In this document: positions 1-10,639 of the stretch, in pieces
How the letters are laid out: each line of letters starts with the position of its first letter
Numbering within the stretch: the stretch's first letter is position 1
DNA from: an uncultured Pseudomonadota bacterium
Lineage (GTDB): Bacteria; Pseudomonadota; Gammaproteobacteria; Methylococcales; Methylomonadaceae
Assembly: GCA_903889445.1 (NCBI GenBank)
Contig: CAISXF010000040.1
Coordinates: forward strand, 41,001-105,000
DNA length: 64,000 bases
Direction of reading: 5' to 3'
Notes under the pieces: generated by a model
Seen by the model: the letters and a program-made list of their open reading frames with translations, nothing else
What the model was told of the DNA's origin: nothing
Databases searched by the model: none
Program-made: the position numbers and the translations under genes

Positions 1-257
1 AACGATTAAGTCGCGGGGATTTGGTGATTACCGGCGATATTCCGTTGGCGAATGACGTGATTGAAAAAGGTGGTCACGCCATCAATCCACGCGGCGAACT
101 TTACACTCTGGAAAATATCAAAGAGCGTTTAAATATGCGTGATTTTATGGACAATTTACGCAGCAGCGGGATTCACACGGGCGGTTATGCACCACAAAAT
201 TCACAAGATGTTCAAGCGTTCGCCAATCAATTAGACAATTTTTTAGCGCATCGTTAA
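1..257 (+). CDS. yaiI: YaiI/YqxD (DUF188) family protein, C-terminal part
   Basis: The reading frame is open from the window edge, so the gene begins upstream. The listed TTG 'start' at 21 is internal: the codons before it read RLSRGD and join VITGDIPLA, the conserved block of the UPF0178/YaiI family. [10 protein letters not shown] and RDFMDNLR also match that family. YaiI proteins carry a PIN-like fold; their biochemical role is not settled. It precedes moaC on the same strand. Confidence 0.85.
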   Translation, partial: RLSRGDLVITGDIPLANDVIEKGGHAINPRGELYTLENIKERLNMRDFMDNLRSSGIHTGGYAPQNSQDVQAFANQLDNFLAHR

Positions 258-315
258 ATCAAAAACATTCCTCTAATTTTTCAATTCCCCCACTTAAATT
301 TCAAATTAAAAAAAC

Positions 316-807
316 ATGACGAAAAAATTACTCACGCATTTCAACGCCGCCGGTGACGCGCACATGGTGGATGTGGGCAACAAAAATTTCACCTATCGCG
401 TGGCAATTACCGAAGGATTCATTCATTTGCAACCAGCGACGCTGGCGTTAATTCTCACTGGAGAACACAAAAAAGGGGATGTCCTCGGCATTGCGCGAAT
501 TGCGGGCATTATGGCGAGTAAGCACACCGCTGATTTGATTCCGTTGTGTCATCCGTTGCCGCTGACGCACGTTGAAATTATCTTAACACCTGAACTCGAA
601 AATCAACGCATTCGTTGCCAAACGACGGCAAAAACACATGGTCAAACGGGTGTCGAAATGGAAGCCTTAACTGCGACACAAATCACGCTGTTGACCATTT
701 ACGATATGTGTAAAGCGGTGGATCGCGGCATGGTGATTGACGGCGTGCGCTTGCTTGAAAAATCGGGCGGAAAATCCGGACATTGGCACGCAGATAACGT
801 AATTTAA
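316..807 (+). CDS. moaC: Cyclic pyranopterin monophosphate synthase MoaC
   Basis: MoaC acts with MoaA to turn GTP into cyclic pyranopterin monophosphate, the first stage of molybdenum cofactor synthesis in the cytoplasm. The 163 residues match the usual family length. Visible family blocks are [30 protein letters not shown] and the C-terminal KSGGKSGHW. There is no clear Shine-Dalgarno sequence before the ATG, only an A-rich stretch. moeB, another molybdenum or thiamine pathway gene, lies 12 kb away rather than beside it. Confidence 0.95.
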   Translation: MTKKLLTHFNAAGDAHMVDVGNKNFTYRVAITEGFIHLQPATLALILTGEHKKGDVLGIARIAGIMASKHTADLIPLCHPLPLTHVEIILTPELENQRIRCQTTAKTHGQTGVEMEALTATQITLLTIYDMCKAVDRGMVIDGVRLLEKSGGKSGHWHADNVI

Positions 808-829
808 TTTAAACTAACAGGAAACCAAT

Positions 830-1870
830 ATGGCTCTGAAAATTCACGAATTAGCGACCGCCTGTGGCGCGACGATGGAAGGCGATAACCCCGCGCAAAT
901 CATTACGGCGACAAACGATATTACCGCCGCGCAAATTGGACAAGTGACGCAATTGACGCAGGCGCGTTATCGCCATTATTTGCAAACGTCACAGGCTTCG
1001 GCGTGTTTTGTGGCGACCGATTTTGATGCACGAAACGTCCCAGAATCGTTAGTTTTACTGCGTTGTGCGGATCCAGAAATGGCATTTGTCAATGCTGTGA
1101 AATTGTTGCATCCGCCTATCAATTATCCCGCGACGATTTCGCCGCAAGCGGTGATTTCAGAAAGTGTGATATTGCCTGAAAGCTGTCATGTTGGCGCATT
1201 TGTAGTGATAAATGAGGGCGTGGAAATTGGCGAAAATAGTGAGATTTTGGCGGGCGTTTATTTGGGGCAGAATGTCAAAATTGGCAAAAATACGCGCATT
1301 TATCCTTACGCGGTGATTTATGACGGCGTGGAAATTGGCGATAACGTGATAATTCATTCGGGGGCGATTATTGGCGCGGATGGTTTTGGTTATAAATTTC
1401 GCAACGGGCAACACGTTAAAGTGCCGCAAATAGGGAATGTGGTGATTGGTGACAACGTAGAAATTGGTGCGAATACTTGCGTTGATCGGGGCGCGTTGGG
1501 CAGTACGGAAATTGGTGAGGGCAGTAAAATCGATAATTTAGTTCAGATTGGACACAATAATAAAATCGGGCAACACGTTATTGTGTGTGGACAAACAGGC
1601 ATTTCGGGGTCGTGTACGATTGAAAATTACGCGATTCTGGCAGGCAGCACGGGCATTGCGGATCATGTCAAAATTGGGCAGGGTGCGGTGGTGATGGCGC
1701 GGGCGGGTGTAGCAAATGACGTGGCACCGAAAACGCAGGTTTTTGGCAGTCCCGCAAAAGAAAAGCGGGTGGTGTATCGTGAACAAGTGGCGTTGAGTCA
1801 ATTGCCGGAATTAGTGAAAACGATTAAGCAATTAGAAGCACGATTAGCACAATTGGAACTAAAAATCTAA
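830..1870 (+). CDS. lpxD: UDP-3-O-acylglucosamine N-acyltransferase LpxD
   Basis: LpxD adds the second R-3-hydroxyacyl chain in lipid A synthesis, using acyl-ACP. The 346 residues comprise an N-terminal uridine-binding part (about 1-100), then a left-handed beta helix of hexapeptide repeats such as VEIGEN, VKIGKN and VEIGDN, and a helical C-terminus. [13 protein letters not shown] is typical of LpxA/LpxD, and the QIGHN block near residue 240 holds the expected catalytic His. An AGGAA ribosome site precedes the ATG. It stands apart from the usual skp-lpxD-fabZ cluster. Confidence 0.95.
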   Translation: MALKIHELATACGATMEGDNPAQIITATNDITAAQIGQVTQLTQARYRHYLQTSQASACFVATDFDARNVPESLVLLRCADPEMAFVNAVKLLHPPINYPATISPQAVISESVILPESCHVGAFVVINEGVEIGENSEILAGVYLGQNVKIGKNTRIYPYAVIYDGVEIGDNVIIHSGAIIGADGFGYKFRNGQHVKVPQIGNVVIGDNVEIGANTCVDRGALGSTEIGEGSKIDNLVQIGHNNKIGQHVIVCGQTGISGSCTIENYAILAGSTGIADHVKIGQGAVVMARAGVANDVAPKTQVFGSPAKEKRVVYREQVALSQLPELVKTIKQLEARLAQLELKI

Positions 1871-1885
1871 AGCTCTATAAACAAC

Positions 1886-1922
1886 TTAGCCCGACTTTTG
1901 AGAATGTCAAAAGTCGGGCTAA
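1886..1922. terminator. Hairpin terminator after lpxD
   Basis: A perfect 14-bp inverted repeat (TTAGCCCGACTTTT and its complement) with a 9-nt loop lies 15 bp after the lpxD stop and before the convergent small gene. The T-tract is weak on both sides, so it may serve both strands or simply be a stable hairpin. Confidence 0.6.
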
Positions 1923-1964
1923 AGTTAGAACCAGAACACTTTTAATAACTGGAAGAAATCTCTT

Positions 1965-2150
1965 TTAGTTATTGTTGTTCATGTGTTTGTTTTCAATTTT
2001 TTTGAAAACTTCTGCTTGGCTTTGTGCTACTGCACCACTTTGCAAATGTTTCGTTTCATCAGCTTTCAGCATGAAAACTAAAACAATCGTCGCTGCAATT
2101 AAGCCACCAATCCAGAACCAAAAATAATCTTTTTCTTGTGTGTCAGACAT
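1965..2150 (-). CDS. Small single-span membrane protein
   Basis: A 61-residue protein with a polar start (MSDTQEKDY), one hydrophobic span (roughly residues 10-28, rich in aromatic then small residues) and a charged, Asn-ended tail. The start at 2150 is chosen over the longer ORF because GAGGAT sits just upstream, and the extra 28 residues are Arg/Lys-rich and unlike the rest. I do not recognise a family. It converges with lpxD. Confidence 0.6.
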   Translation of the reverse strand: MSDTQEKDYFWFWIGGLIAATIVLVFMLKADETKHLQSGAVAQSQAEVFKKIENKHMNNNN

Positions 2151-2367
2151 TGTTAAATCCTCGTAGTTATTATAATAATTTTTTTGTCTCTTTCTTCGAA
2201 GAGGTCGTCCTAAACGACGGCGTATTTTTATCATGAATTTAGGTATGATGTCAAAATCATAAATAAAAATTTACCTAAAAAACGAATAAATCATATCAAA
2301 TGCTTTTATGAATTCTGAAAAAATTCAACTAAAATGCCATTCAACTCAATCTTAACTCGGACATTTT

Positions 2368-2940
2368 ATGCCACAAATTATCCTAGCTTCAGCCTCGCCC
2401 CGCCGCCGAGAATTACTTAATCAAATAAATGTGCGGCATTTTGTTCAAACTGTGGAGATAGACGAAACGCCTTTTTTTAACGAATTACCGACACATTATG
2501 TTCAGCGTTTAGCCGCCGAAAAAGCCGTCACATGTGTCCAAAAATTTAATCCAAAAATCCCCATTCTTGCCGCAGATACCGCCGTCGTTTTAGGCGATAA
2601 AATCATGGGCAAACCGACCAATGAAAATGACGCTATGACCATGTTGCGCTTGCTCTCCGGCAGAACGCATCAAGTATTTACCGCGATTGCGTTAGTCGGA
2701 CGCGAAAATCACACCGCCCTCAGCATCACCGACGTGACCTTTAAAAATTTATCCGAAACAGAACTCCGCGCGTATTGGCGCAGCGGTGAACCGCTCGACA
2801 AAGCCGGAAGTTACGCCATTCAAGGGCAGGGCAGTTTATTTATTGAAAATATTAACGGCAGTTTTTCTGGCGTGATGGGTTTGCCGCTGTTTGAAACCGC
2901 ACAATTATTAGCCCGTGAAGGCATCGAGTTACTCGCATGA
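2368..2940 (+). CDS. maf: Maf/YhdE nucleoside triphosphate pyrophosphatase
   Basis: Maf proteins hydrolyse dTTP, UTP and modified nucleotides to monophosphates, a house-cleaning role. The N-terminal ASASPRRRELL loop, the AADTAVV block with the catalytic Asp, LSGRTHQVFTA and DKAGSYAIQG are all present. The YhdE (dTTP/UTP) subgroup is likely from the Arg-rich first loop and IQGQG. It overlaps rng by 4 bp (ATGA), the classic maf-rng arrangement, so the two are co-translated. Confidence 0.93.
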   Translation: MPQIILASASPRRRELLNQINVRHFVQTVEIDETPFFNELPTHYVQRLAAEKAVTCVQKFNPKIPILAADTAVVLGDKIMGKPTNENDAMTMLRLLSGRTHQVFTAIALVGRENHTALSITDVTFKNLSETELRAYWRSGEPLDKAGSYAIQGQGSLFIENINGSFSGVMGLPLFETAQLLAREGIELLA

Positions 2941-4391
2941 GCGAAGAAATTTTAATTAACGTCACGCCACCCGAAACCCGTGTCGCCGTGATTGAAAATG
3001 GCGTGTTACAAGAACTCATTATTGAGCGAAGTTGCAAAATCGGTTTAATCGGCAACATTTACAAAGGCGAAGTATGCCGCGTGTTACCTGGAATGCAGGC
3101 GGCATTTGTGGATATTGGTTTATCACGTTCCGCCTTTTTACATTTGTCGGATTTGTGTTCTAACGAACTGGAAAAAAAAGGCTCGGCGAACATCGAGCAT
3201 TATTTGCGCGAAGGGCAACGCATTATCGTCCAAGTGTTTAAAGACCCGCTCGGCAGCAAAGGCGCACGTTTAACCACCGATATTTCAATTCCATCACGCT
3301 TTCAAGTTTATATGCCATATTCGACTAACACTGGCGTTTCGCAGCGTATCGAATGTGCTGAAGAACGCGCCCGTTTAAAAGTTTGTTTGGAGCAATTTAA
3401 AAACGAAAACCAATGTGGCGGATTCATTGCTCGCACAGCGGCGGAAGGCGTTGAGGAATCTGTGTTGCGGGCGGATATGGAATTTTTGTTGAAACTCTGG
3501 GAATCCATCAATGCGAAAATTGCGACTGCCGCGCCCAAACAATTCATTCATAAAGATTTGCCGTTGAGTGTTCGCACGTTGCGTGATTTGTACCGCGAAG
3601 GCATTGAACGCATTCGCGTAGATTCCAAAGAAACGTATGTTCGACTAGTCGAATTTGCTGAAGTTTTCGCACCAGAAATTATTCCCGTGATTGAACATTA
3701 CAACGGCGAATGCCCCGTTTTTGATATTTATAGCGTTGAAGATGAACTCGAAAAAGCCCTGGCGCGAAAAGTAAATCTCAAATCTGGCGGACATTTGGTG
3801 TTTGATCAAACCGAATCGATGACCACCGTTGACGTAAATACGGGCGGTTATGTGGGCGGACGAAATTTAGAAGAAACGATTTTTAAAACCAATTTGGAAG
3901 CCGCTCAAGCCATTGCGCGACAACTGCGTTTGCGAAATTTAGGCGGCATTATCATCGTCGATTTCATCGATATGAAAGGCGCAGAACACAGGCAGCAAGT
4001 GTTACAAGCGTTTGAACGGCATTTAGAAAAAGACCGCTCAAAAACCAAAATTTCGGAAGTATCGATTTTAGGTTTAATCGAAATGACCCGCAAACGCACG
4101 CGCGAAAGTTTGGAGCATATTTTATGCGAACCTTGTTGCGCGTGCGGCGGACGTGGCGTAATGAAAACAGCGGAATCGATTTGTTTGGAAATTTTTCGGG
4201 AAATTATCCGCGAAGTTCGACAATATAAAGTTCAACAAATGTTAGTGTTAGCATCGAACGAAGTCGTGGAAATGTTGCTCGATGAAAAAGCCGATATGTT
4301 GTCGGATTTAGAAACTTTTTTGAATGTGCAAATTAAATTCCGTTCCGAATCCGGCTATAATCAGGAGCAATACGACGTTGTTTTGTTGTAA
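2937..4391 (+). CDS. rng: Ribonuclease G
   Basis: An endoribonuclease that matures the 16S rRNA 5' end and degrades some mRNAs. The 484 residues are close to E. coli RNase G. There is an N-terminal S1 domain (about 38-125), then the RNase H-like/DNase I-like core with Mg-binding Asp residues in TVDVNTGGYVG and IIIVDFIDM, and the Zn-link CEPCCACGGRG near residue 400. It lacks the long disordered C-terminus of RNase E. Its stop is 4 bp from the convergent tex stop. Confidence 0.95.
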   Translation: MSEEILINVTPPETRVAVIENGVLQELIIERSCKIGLIGNIYKGEVCRVLPGMQAAFVDIGLSRSAFLHLSDLCSNELEKKGSANIEHYLREGQRIIVQVFKDPLGSKGARLTTDISIPSRFQVYMPYSTNTGVSQRIECAEERARLKVCLEQFKNENQCGGFIARTAAEGVEESVLRADMEFLLKLWESINAKIATAAPKQFIHKDLPLSVRTLRDLYREGIERIRVDSKETYVRLVEFAEVFAPEIIPVIEHYNGECPVFDIYSVEDELEKALARKVNLKSGGHLVFDQTESMTTVDVNTGGYVGGRNLEETIFKTNLEAAQAIARQLRLRNLGGIIIVDFIDMKGAEHRQQVLQAFERHLEKDRSKTKISEVSILGLIEMTRKRTRESLEHILCEPCCACGGRGVMKTAESICLEIFREIIREVRQYKVQQMLVLASNEVVEMLLDEKADMLSDLETFLNVQIKFRSESGYNQEQYDVVLL

Positions 4392-4395
4392 TTTT

Positions 4396-6675
4396 TTATT
4401 TTTTAAACGCTTTCGCTAACGCATTCGCCATTAAATTATTTTGTAACGGCGGCAGCAGTTTCACTTTGGGCGTGGGTTCGATTTTGCGCGATTCACGTTT
4501 CATTTCATTTGGTTCAATTGTACTTTTCATGGTGAGCGCAATGCGTTTGCGTGGCGCGTCAATTTCCGTCACGGTGACGGTGACGACATCACCCGTTTTG
4601 ACCACGTCGCGTGGATCTTTGATAAACGTATCAGCGAGTTGCGAAATATGAACCAGTCCATCTTGATGCACGCCAATATCGACAAACGCGCCAAAATTCG
4701 CCACATTCGTGACCACACCTTGCAAACGCATTCCAACTTCCAAATCCGTCATTTTTTCGACACCCGCTTTAAATTCCACATTTTTAAATTCGGGTCGTGG
4801 GTCGCGTCCTGGTTTTTCGAGTTCTTGCAAAATATCTGTCACGGTAGGCAAACCAAAATGTTCGTCGGTGAAATTCGCCGCATTTAACCCGCGTAAAAAT
4901 GCGGGTTGTCCGATTAAATCACGGATATTTTTGCCCGTGTTTTTGATGATATTTTCAACCACGGGATACGCTTCAGGATGAACCGCCGACGCATCGAGCG
5001 GATTATTACCGTTCAAAATCCGTAAAAAACCCGCTGCTTGTTCATACGCTTTTTCGCCCAAACGTGGCACTTTTTTCAACTGTTTACGATTTTTAAACGC
5101 GCCATTTTCATTCCGAAACGCGACGATATTTTCACTCACGCTCGCCGATAAACCCGACACTTGTTTGAGCAACGAAACCGATGCCGTATTCACATCCACG
5201 CCGACTTTATTCACGCAATCTTCCACAACATTATTGAGCATTCGCGCCAGTTGCGTTTGATTTACGTCGTGTTGATATTGCCCCACGCCGATGGATTTGG
5301 GATCGATTTTCACCAATTCCGCCAACGGATCTTGCAAACGTCGCGCAATCGACACCGCGCCGCGCAAGGTTACGTCTAAATCGGGAAATTCTTTTGCCGC
5401 TAATTCCGAAGCCGAATAAACCGACGCACCGGCTTCAGAAACGGTAATTTTGTTGAATTTCAACTCGCTGTGACGTTTCAAAATATCAGCGACCAAAGCA
5501 TCGGTTTCGCGCGACGCGGTGCCGTTGCCAATGCTGACCAGTTCCACATTATGCAGCGCAATCAACGTCGCTAATTTGGCAATCGAACCGTCCCAATCGT
5601 TGCGCGGTTGATGCGGATAAATCACGTCGGTGGCAACCACTTTGCCAGTTTTATCGACAATCGCCACTTTCACGCCCGTCCGAATGCCAGGATCCAAACC
5701 CATCGTCGTTTTCGCGCCAGCTGGTGCCGCTAATAATAAATCACGCAAATTATGGGCAAAAACCCGAATCGCTTCCGCGTCTGCCGCTTCACGAAGTTGA
5801 CTTTTTAAATCCAAATCCAAGCGCGTAAACAATTTCGTTTTCCAACCCAAACGCGCGGTTTCTGCCAGCCACGCATTCGCGGGTTGCGACATATCGCCCA
5901 CGTTTAATTGTCGTGCCACTTTCTGAGCGCACAATTCATGACCCAATTTTTCGTCTGCCGCAGGTTGTAATGTCACCACTAAACAATCTTCATTTCGTCC
6001 GCGCAACATCGCTAAAATGCGGTGCGACGGCATTTTTTGCAGCGGTTCACGGTAATCAAAATAATCTTTGAATTTCTCGGCTTGCGCTTCTTTGCCCGCG
6101 ACAACGTGAACGTGCATTACGCCTTGTTGCCAAACGTGTTCGCGTAAATCTGCCAGCAATGGCGCGTTTTCAGATAATTCTTCCATCACAATTTGCCGTG
6201 CGCCTTCCAATGCGGCGGCAACATCAACCACGCCTTTTTCAGCGTTCACATAGTTGGCGGCAAATGCTTCGGGCGCGACGTTTCGATTAGCCAAAATATC
6301 GTGCGTCAACGGCTCTAAACCCGCTTCACGGGCGATTTGCGCTTTCGTGCGGCGTTTCTGTTTAAACGGTAAATATAAATCTTCGAGCAACGTTTTCGTT
6401 TCGGCGGCGTTAATCGCAGTTTCTAATTCGGGCGTGAGTTTTTCTTGCGACGCGATACTTTCCAAAATCGTGGCGCGACGGGCGTTCAGTTCGCGCAAAT
6501 AGCCCAAACGTTCTTCCAGCAACCGCAATTGCGTGTCGTCCAAACCGCCAGTGATTTCTTTTCGATAACGGGAAATAAACGGCACCGTCGCGCCTTCGTC
6601 TAAAAGTGCGACGGCGGCGTTAATTTGATTGACGTGAACGGCTAATTCTTGGGCAAGTGTTTGATTGATGGTCAT
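4396..6675 (-). CDS. tex: Tex family S1 RNA-binding transcription accessory protein
   Basis: Tex (YhgF) is a conserved nucleic-acid-binding factor linked to transcription. In order: a helical N-terminus, a YqgF/RNase H-like domain around residues 320-450 ([19 protein letters not shown]), helix-hairpin-helix motifs around 490-560 ([18 protein letters not shown]), and a C-terminal S1 domain ([21 protein letters not shown]). The 759 residues are full length. It begins 16 bp after atpG, so it is probably transcribed as the last gene of the ATPase operon, which is unusual. Confidence 0.95.
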   Translation of the reverse strand: MTINQTLAQELAVHVNQINAAVALLDEGATVPFISRYRKEITGGLDDTQLRLLEERLGYLRELNARRATILESIASQEKLTPELETAINAAETKTLLEDLYLPFKQKRRTKAQIAREAGLEPLTHDILANRNVAPEAFAANYVNAEKGVVDVAAALEGARQIVMEELSENAPLLADLREHVWQQGVMHVHVVAGKEAQAEKFKDYFDYREPLQKMPSHRILAMLRGRNEDCLVVTLQPAADEKLGHELCAQKVARQLNVGDMSQPANAWLAETARLGWKTKLFTRLDLDLKSQLREAADAEAIRVFAHNLRDLLLAAPAGAKTTMGLDPGIRTGVKVAIVDKTGKVVATDVIYPHQPRNDWDGSIAKLATLIALHNVELVSIGNGTASRETDALVADILKRHSELKFNKITVSEAGASVYSASELAAKEFPDLDVTLRGAVSIARRLQDPLAELVKIDPKSIGVGQYQHDVNQTQLARMLNNVVEDCVNKVGVDVNTASVSLLKQVSGLSASVSENIVAFRNENGAFKNRKQLKKVPRLGEKAYEQAAGFLRILNGNNPLDASAVHPEAYPVVENIIKNTGKNIRDLIGQPAFLRGLNAANFTDEHFGLPTVTDILQELEKPGRDPRPEFKNVEFKAGVEKMTDLEVGMRLQGVVTNVANFGAFVDIGVHQDGLVHISQLADTFIKDPRDVVKTGDVVTVTVTEIDAPRKRIALTMKSTIEPNEMKRESRKIEPTPKVKLLPPLQNNLMANALAKAFKK

Positions 6676-6691
6676 GATTGGATGATTTGGA

Positions 6692-7483
6692 TTATTCGGC
6701 GTTTAACAAAATGACTTCGAGTTCTTCGGTGATTTCTTCTTGGCGATAAATTTGGGATTTGTGATGTAGTTTTTGGGTTTGTGCGTCGAGATGTTGCACC
6801 GCGCCTTCCAAATGCTGGAGTCGGCGACGATTTTCAGCCAGCGACGAAAGATAAATAATTTCGTGCAATATTGGCAGCAATACCTGTTCCAGCATTTTTA
6901 CGAAAAAAAGTTCGGGCGACACATTCAACAGCGGTGCTTCTTCTTCGGTTTTGGGCGGTCGCGGCAGTGGCAAAATTTGTCGGTGTTGAATTTGATTGCT
7001 GTGCAGGTCGTGATAAACCGCCATCAAAGTGCAATCAGCGTCTAAATTGTTAAGGCATTGCATCAGTTGTTCGAGCAATAGCGGCACGTCTTCCACGACA
7101 TTCATGCCGTTCAAGCGTGCAATTAGCCGATAATCGTACGCTTCAGCTCGCGCAATTAACCGATTGCCGACCGCAATAATGCCGGCATACGGTTTATTTT
7201 TCAGGCTGTCCAGCAACTTTTCATTAAAATCACCACAAAATCCGCGTTCTGAACCTAGCACCAGATAAACGATTTGACCGTTATCGTCGCTGACAAAATG
7301 CGGATACGCCGCCAGAAAACGCGCCGAATTTCTTTCAACGTGTGCGACTATTTGCGATTGCAACAGCTGTAACTGCGTGAGTTTATGCACCGCCATCAAC
7401 GCGAGATTTTTCATGGCATTGAGAATACCGCGAATATCTTCGAGTTGGTGAATGTGTTGGTATAAATCGCGGCTTCGGCTCAT
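6692..7483 (-). CDS. atpG: N-type ATPase gamma subunit
   Basis: The rotor stalk of the F1 part. The 263 residues are short for a gamma subunit. The N-terminal helix block ([22 protein letters not shown]) and the [11 protein letters not shown] block match the family; the C-terminal helix ends [12 protein letters not shown]. It is the last ATPase gene, 1 bp after atpA, matching the N-ATPase order in which gamma is at the end. Sequence divergence fits the N-ATPase branch. Confidence 0.9.
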   Translation of the reverse strand: MSRSRDLYQHIHQLEDIRGILNAMKNLALMAVHKLTQLQLLQSQIVAHVERNSARFLAAYPHFVSDDNGQIVYLVLGSERGFCGDFNEKLLDSLKNKPYAGIIAVGNRLIARAEAYDYRLIARLNGMNVVEDVPLLLEQLMQCLNNLDADCTLMAVYHDLHSNQIQHRQILPLPRPPKTEEEAPLLNVSPELFFVKMLEQVLLPILHEIIYLSSLAENRRRLQHLEGAVQHLDAQTQKLHHKSQIYRQEEITEELEVILLNAE

Positions 7484-7484
7484 T

Positions 7485-8951
7485 TTAGGCTAACCAATTG
7501 GCGACAGCGTGTTGCCATTGTTCATGGGAACTGTCGAGCGTTAAATCGGTATTTTTCACGCCTTGCGCGAGGCGTTCTAAAGCCTGCTCAAGGTCAGAAA
7601 ATTCTAACGCATTGAGGCAATCACTGTTGAAAGCCACCAGCCACGCCAGTTGACACAAACTCGATAACGGCGTGAACCGATCTTGTTTCAGCAATTCACG
7701 CAATAATCGCCCACGTTGAATACGTTGTTCCATCGACGCTTCCAAACGTTGACCAAAACGGGTGAACATTTCGAGTTCTAAAAACTGCAAATAATCCAGT
7801 TTCATTTGTCCAGCTTGATTGCGAATCGCAGGATGTTGCGCTTTGCCGCCAATGCGTGACACCGATTTTGCAATATCAATCGCCGGACGAAAACCCGACG
7901 TAAATAAATTACTGTCCAAATAAATTTGCCCGTCGGTAATCGAAATTAAATTCGTCGGAATGTACGCGGCAATTTCGCCTTGTTGCGTTTCGACAATCGG
8001 CAATGCCGTCATCGTGCCGCCGCCGTGTTCGGGATTGTAACGAGTGGAACGCTCTAACAAACGCGAATGAATAAAGAAAATATCACCCGGATACGCTTCT
8101 CGACCCGGCGGACGACGCAATAATAACGACAATTCCCGATACGTTCGGGCGTGCGTGGACAAATCATCGTAAACAATCAGCGTGTCGCGTCCTTTTGCCA
8201 TCCAATACTCTGCCAAAGCACAGCCAGAAAACGGGGCGATATATTGCAAACCAGGTAACGCATTGGCTTCGGCAACAACACACACGGTGTACGCCAATGC
8301 GCCATGTTGTTTGAGCGTTTCAATTGTGCTGACGACGGTCGAACGTTTTTGCCCAATCAACACCACGATGCAAATGACATTTTTATCTTTTTGATTGATA
8401 ACGGTATCGAGCGCAATCGAACTACGCCCCAGTCCTTCATCACCAATAATCAGCTGGCGTTGTCCTTTGCCAATTGGAATCAGCGCGTCGATAATTTTAA
8501 TGCCGGTGTAAAGCGGTTCATTAACGAAATCGCGAGCGGTAATCACGGGGGAATTTTTTTCCAATTTTTCGCGGGTCGAAGCCTCCGGTGGCGCGTCGCC
8601 GTCTAACGGCAAACCGAGTGGATCAATGATGCGCCCTAAAAATGCCTCGCCCACTGGTATGCTCAACGGATGACGGGCAGGGCGCACGGTAGTTCCGGCG
8701 GTGAGCGAAGGTGTTTCATAAAGTAAAATTACGCCAATGCGGTCGCAACTTAAATCAAACACCATGCCGCGACTGCCTTCCGCAAAAATCAAAATGTCTT
8801 CAATCGCTGCCGACGGTAAACCGTTAATCCACGCAATACCGTCGCCCACCGAAACCGTCGTGCCTTGTTCTTCCACGCCCAACGCCGGTTTGTAGCGATT
8901 TAACCAATCGGTTTGTAACTCCAATAAATCAAATGAATTATTCAAAATCAT
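7485..8951 (-). CDS. atpA: N-type ATPase alpha subunit
   Basis: The non-catalytic nucleotide-binding subunit of F1. The start at 8951 (MILNNSF) replaces the longer ORF start because the 35 upstream codons lie inside atpF and are unlike an alpha subunit; the result is 488 residues overlapping atpF by 14 bp. The Arg-finger block SVSRIGG is present. Odd: the Walker A loop reads GDEGLGRSS where alpha subunits normally have GDRQTGKT, so the P-loop Lys is Arg and the Thr is Ser. Confidence 0.92.
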   Translation of the reverse strand: MILNNSFDLLELQTDWLNRYKPALGVEEQGTTVSVGDGIAWINGLPSAAIEDILIFAEGSRGMVFDLSCDRIGVILLYETPSLTAGTTVRPARHPLSIPVGEAFLGRIIDPLGLPLDGDAPPEASTREKLEKNSPVITARDFVNEPLYTGIKIIDALIPIGKGQRQLIIGDEGLGRSSIALDTVINQKDKNVICIVVLIGQKRSTVVSTIETLKQHGALAYTVCVVAEANALPGLQYIAPFSGCALAEYWMAKGRDTLIVYDDLSTHARTYRELSLLLRRPPGREAYPGDIFFIHSRLLERSTRYNPEHGGGTMTALPIVETQQGEIAAYIPTNLISITDGQIYLDSNLFTSGFRPAIDIAKSVSRIGGKAQHPAIRNQAGQMKLDYLQFLELEMFTRFGQRLEASMEQRIQRGRLLRELLKQDRFTPLSSLCQLAWLVAFNSDCLNALEFSDLEQALERLAQGVKNTDLTLDSSHEQWQHAVANWLA

Positions 8952-9687
8952 GCGCCAACTCCGCAAAACCGCTGAGTTCGTGTTGTAAATTAGCTTGCAA
9001 CACCCACGAACCCAGCTCAATTCGTAAACCCGCCAGCAGCATTGCCTCTTCGGCATAATGAAACGTGAGCGGCAGCACTATCAACGTCGAAAAACAGTCC
9101 GCCAATTGTTGTCGATAAATCGCATCCAGCGGAAACGCGCTGCTGATATTGACGACGGGCGGATTTTGAAGACGTTGAAAACTCGCATTCAAGGTGTCGG
9201 GTAAGGTTTTCAATTGCTCCACCAAAAATTGCACCAATTTCGTTTCCAATTCAGCACTCGCGGTGTGTTGCACCAGAATATGAGCAAATCGAGCCGCATT
9301 TTTCAACGCGAGTTGTTGCGCGTGTTGTTCAAATTCATGTTGTTGACGGCTGAGATTCGCTTGGTTTCGTTGGCGTTCCTGCTCTAACTCTTTTTGCAGC
9401 AGGTCGAATTGCGCCCGACGTTCTGTGTCAAGGTCTTGATGCAATGCTACCAGCGCAATTTGTTTTTCTTGTTCCCACAATTTTTGCCGATTTTCATACA
9501 ATTCACGCTGCGTTTCAGCTTCTTGTTGCACGCTTTGCGCTTTCGCCAAGGTGTCTTCAATATGCAGTTTGCGTTGGGCAATGGTGGCGAGCAAGGGTTT
9601 ATAAAATAATCGCTGCAAAATCCAAACTAAAACCAGGAAATTGAGCATTTCCAAAATAAACGTCGAAAAATCAAATTCCATAGACAT
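8938..9687 (-). CDS. atpF: N-type ATPase long b subunit
   Basis: The peripheral stalk. One N-terminal membrane span ([17 protein letters not shown]), a long Glu/Gln/Arg-rich coiled coil (about residues 35-140), and a C-terminal domain of about 100 residues. N-ATPase operons lack a separate delta gene, and their long b subunit is thought to cover that role; the 249 residues fit. It sits 2 bp after atpE and overlaps atpA. Confidence 0.9.
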   Translation of the reverse strand: MSMEFDFSTFILEMLNFLVLVWILQRLFYKPLLATIAQRKLHIEDTLAKAQSVQQEAETQRELYENRQKLWEQEKQIALVALHQDLDTERRAQFDLLQKELEQERQRNQANLSRQQHEFEQHAQQLALKNAARFAHILVQHTASAELETKLVQFLVEQLKTLPDTLNASFQRLQNPPVVNISSAFPLDAIYRQQLADCFSTLIVLPLTFHYAEEAMLLAGLRIELGSWVLQANLQHELSGFAELAHDFE

Positions 9688-9689
9688 AG

Positions 9690-9956
9690 TTATTTCACAA
9701 TGTATTCAAGCAACGGATTTTTGAACAGCACAATTAACACAATTACCAAACAATAAATGGCGAGCGATTCAATCATCGCCAAACCAATAAACAATGTTCG
9801 CATGATGGATTGTTCGGATTCGGGCTGTCTCGATAAGGCTTCTAATGCGCTGCTAATGGCTTTGCCCATTGCTAACGCAGGCAGCATGGTTCCTAAGGCA
9901 ATCGCAATCAGCGAGACAATACTTGAACCGAAAACAATTAGGGAAATATCATTCAT
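9690..9956 (-). CDS. atpE: N-type ATPase c subunit
   Basis: The ion-carrying ring subunit: 88 residues, two membrane helices joined by the RQPE loop. Helix 2 carries the ion-binding Glu63 in MIESLAIY; the following Ser64 and Tyr68 are the Na+-site type residues. As I remember them, N-ATPase c subunits have ALAEGRA in helix 1, giving a second carboxylate; here it reads ALAMGKA, so that carboxylate is Met30. Ion choice (Na+ or H+) therefore cannot be assumed. Confidence 0.93.
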   Translation of the reverse strand: MNDISLIVFGSSIVSLIAIALGTMLPALAMGKAISSALEALSRQPESEQSIMRTLFIGLAMIESLAIYCLVIVLIVLFKNPLLEYIVK

Positions 9957-9959
9957 AAA

Positions 9960-10628
9960 TTACTCCAGTGGGGGTTGATGTTGTTGAGTTTGAATTGCGC
10001 TGGCTAAATAAATTAACGCCAACGTGCCAAAAATATAGGCTTGCACAAGAGCTTCGATAATATGCAGCATTAAAATTGGAATAGGGGCTAAAAATCCCGC
10101 CACCAATAAAACCAGCATCGCGGCGGTTTCTAAACTCATCATATTGCCAAACAACCGAATCGCCAACGCTAACGTGCGGGTGAATTCGCTGATGATGTGA
10201 AACGGCAGCAAAATGGGGCTAGGCGTTATGTAATGATGCAGGTGTTTTTTAATGCCTTGAGTTTTGATACCAAACCAATGCACCGATAAAAATACCAATA
10301 TCGCCAGCGCAGAGGTGACGGATAAATCACGAGTGGGTGAATGCAGCGTAGGAATTAAACTGACGAGATTCGCCACGGTGAGAAAAATCCATAACGTCGC
10401 AATCAAGGGCAAAATACGGCGACCGTTTTCGGGTGCGACGGCGAGAATCGATTCATCCATTATCGTCACGATACTTTCCATTAACGTTTGTAACGGTGTC
10501 GGTAACAATGACAAACGGCGCGTCGAAAGCCACGCTACCAATGCCAGCATGAGCATAATCGCCCACGTCGTCATGACCGAACCGTTAATGTGGATGCTGT
10601 CTAAATTGAACGGAAATTCATGCTCCAT
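9960..10628 (-). CDS. atpB: N-type ATPase a subunit
   Basis: The membrane stator with the ion half-channels. It has five to six hydrophobic spans and the essential Arg in LALAIRLFGNMMS. The start at 10628 (MEHEFPF) is preferred over the TTG at 10643, which would overlap atpQ and begin with an atypical sequence. The result is 222 residues. It follows atpQ and precedes atpE by 3 bp. Confidence 0.93.
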   Translation of the reverse strand: MEHEFPFNLDSIHINGSVMTTWAIMLMLALVAWLSTRRLSLLPTPLQTLMESIVTIMDESILAVAPENGRRILPLIATLWIFLTVANLVSLIPTLHSPTRDLSVTSALAILVFLSVHWFGIKTQGIKKHLHHYITPSPILLPFHIISEFTRTLALAIRLFGNMMSLETAAMLVLLVAGFLAPIPILMLHIIEALVQAYIFGTLALIYLASAIQTQQHQPPLE

Positions 10629-10639
10629 AAATGATAGTC

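Noticed and set aside
1157-1801. Minus-strand ORFs inside lpxD (90 and 87 residues)
   Set aside because: Shadow frames of the hexapeptide-repeat gene; no ribosome sites and no recognisable domain.
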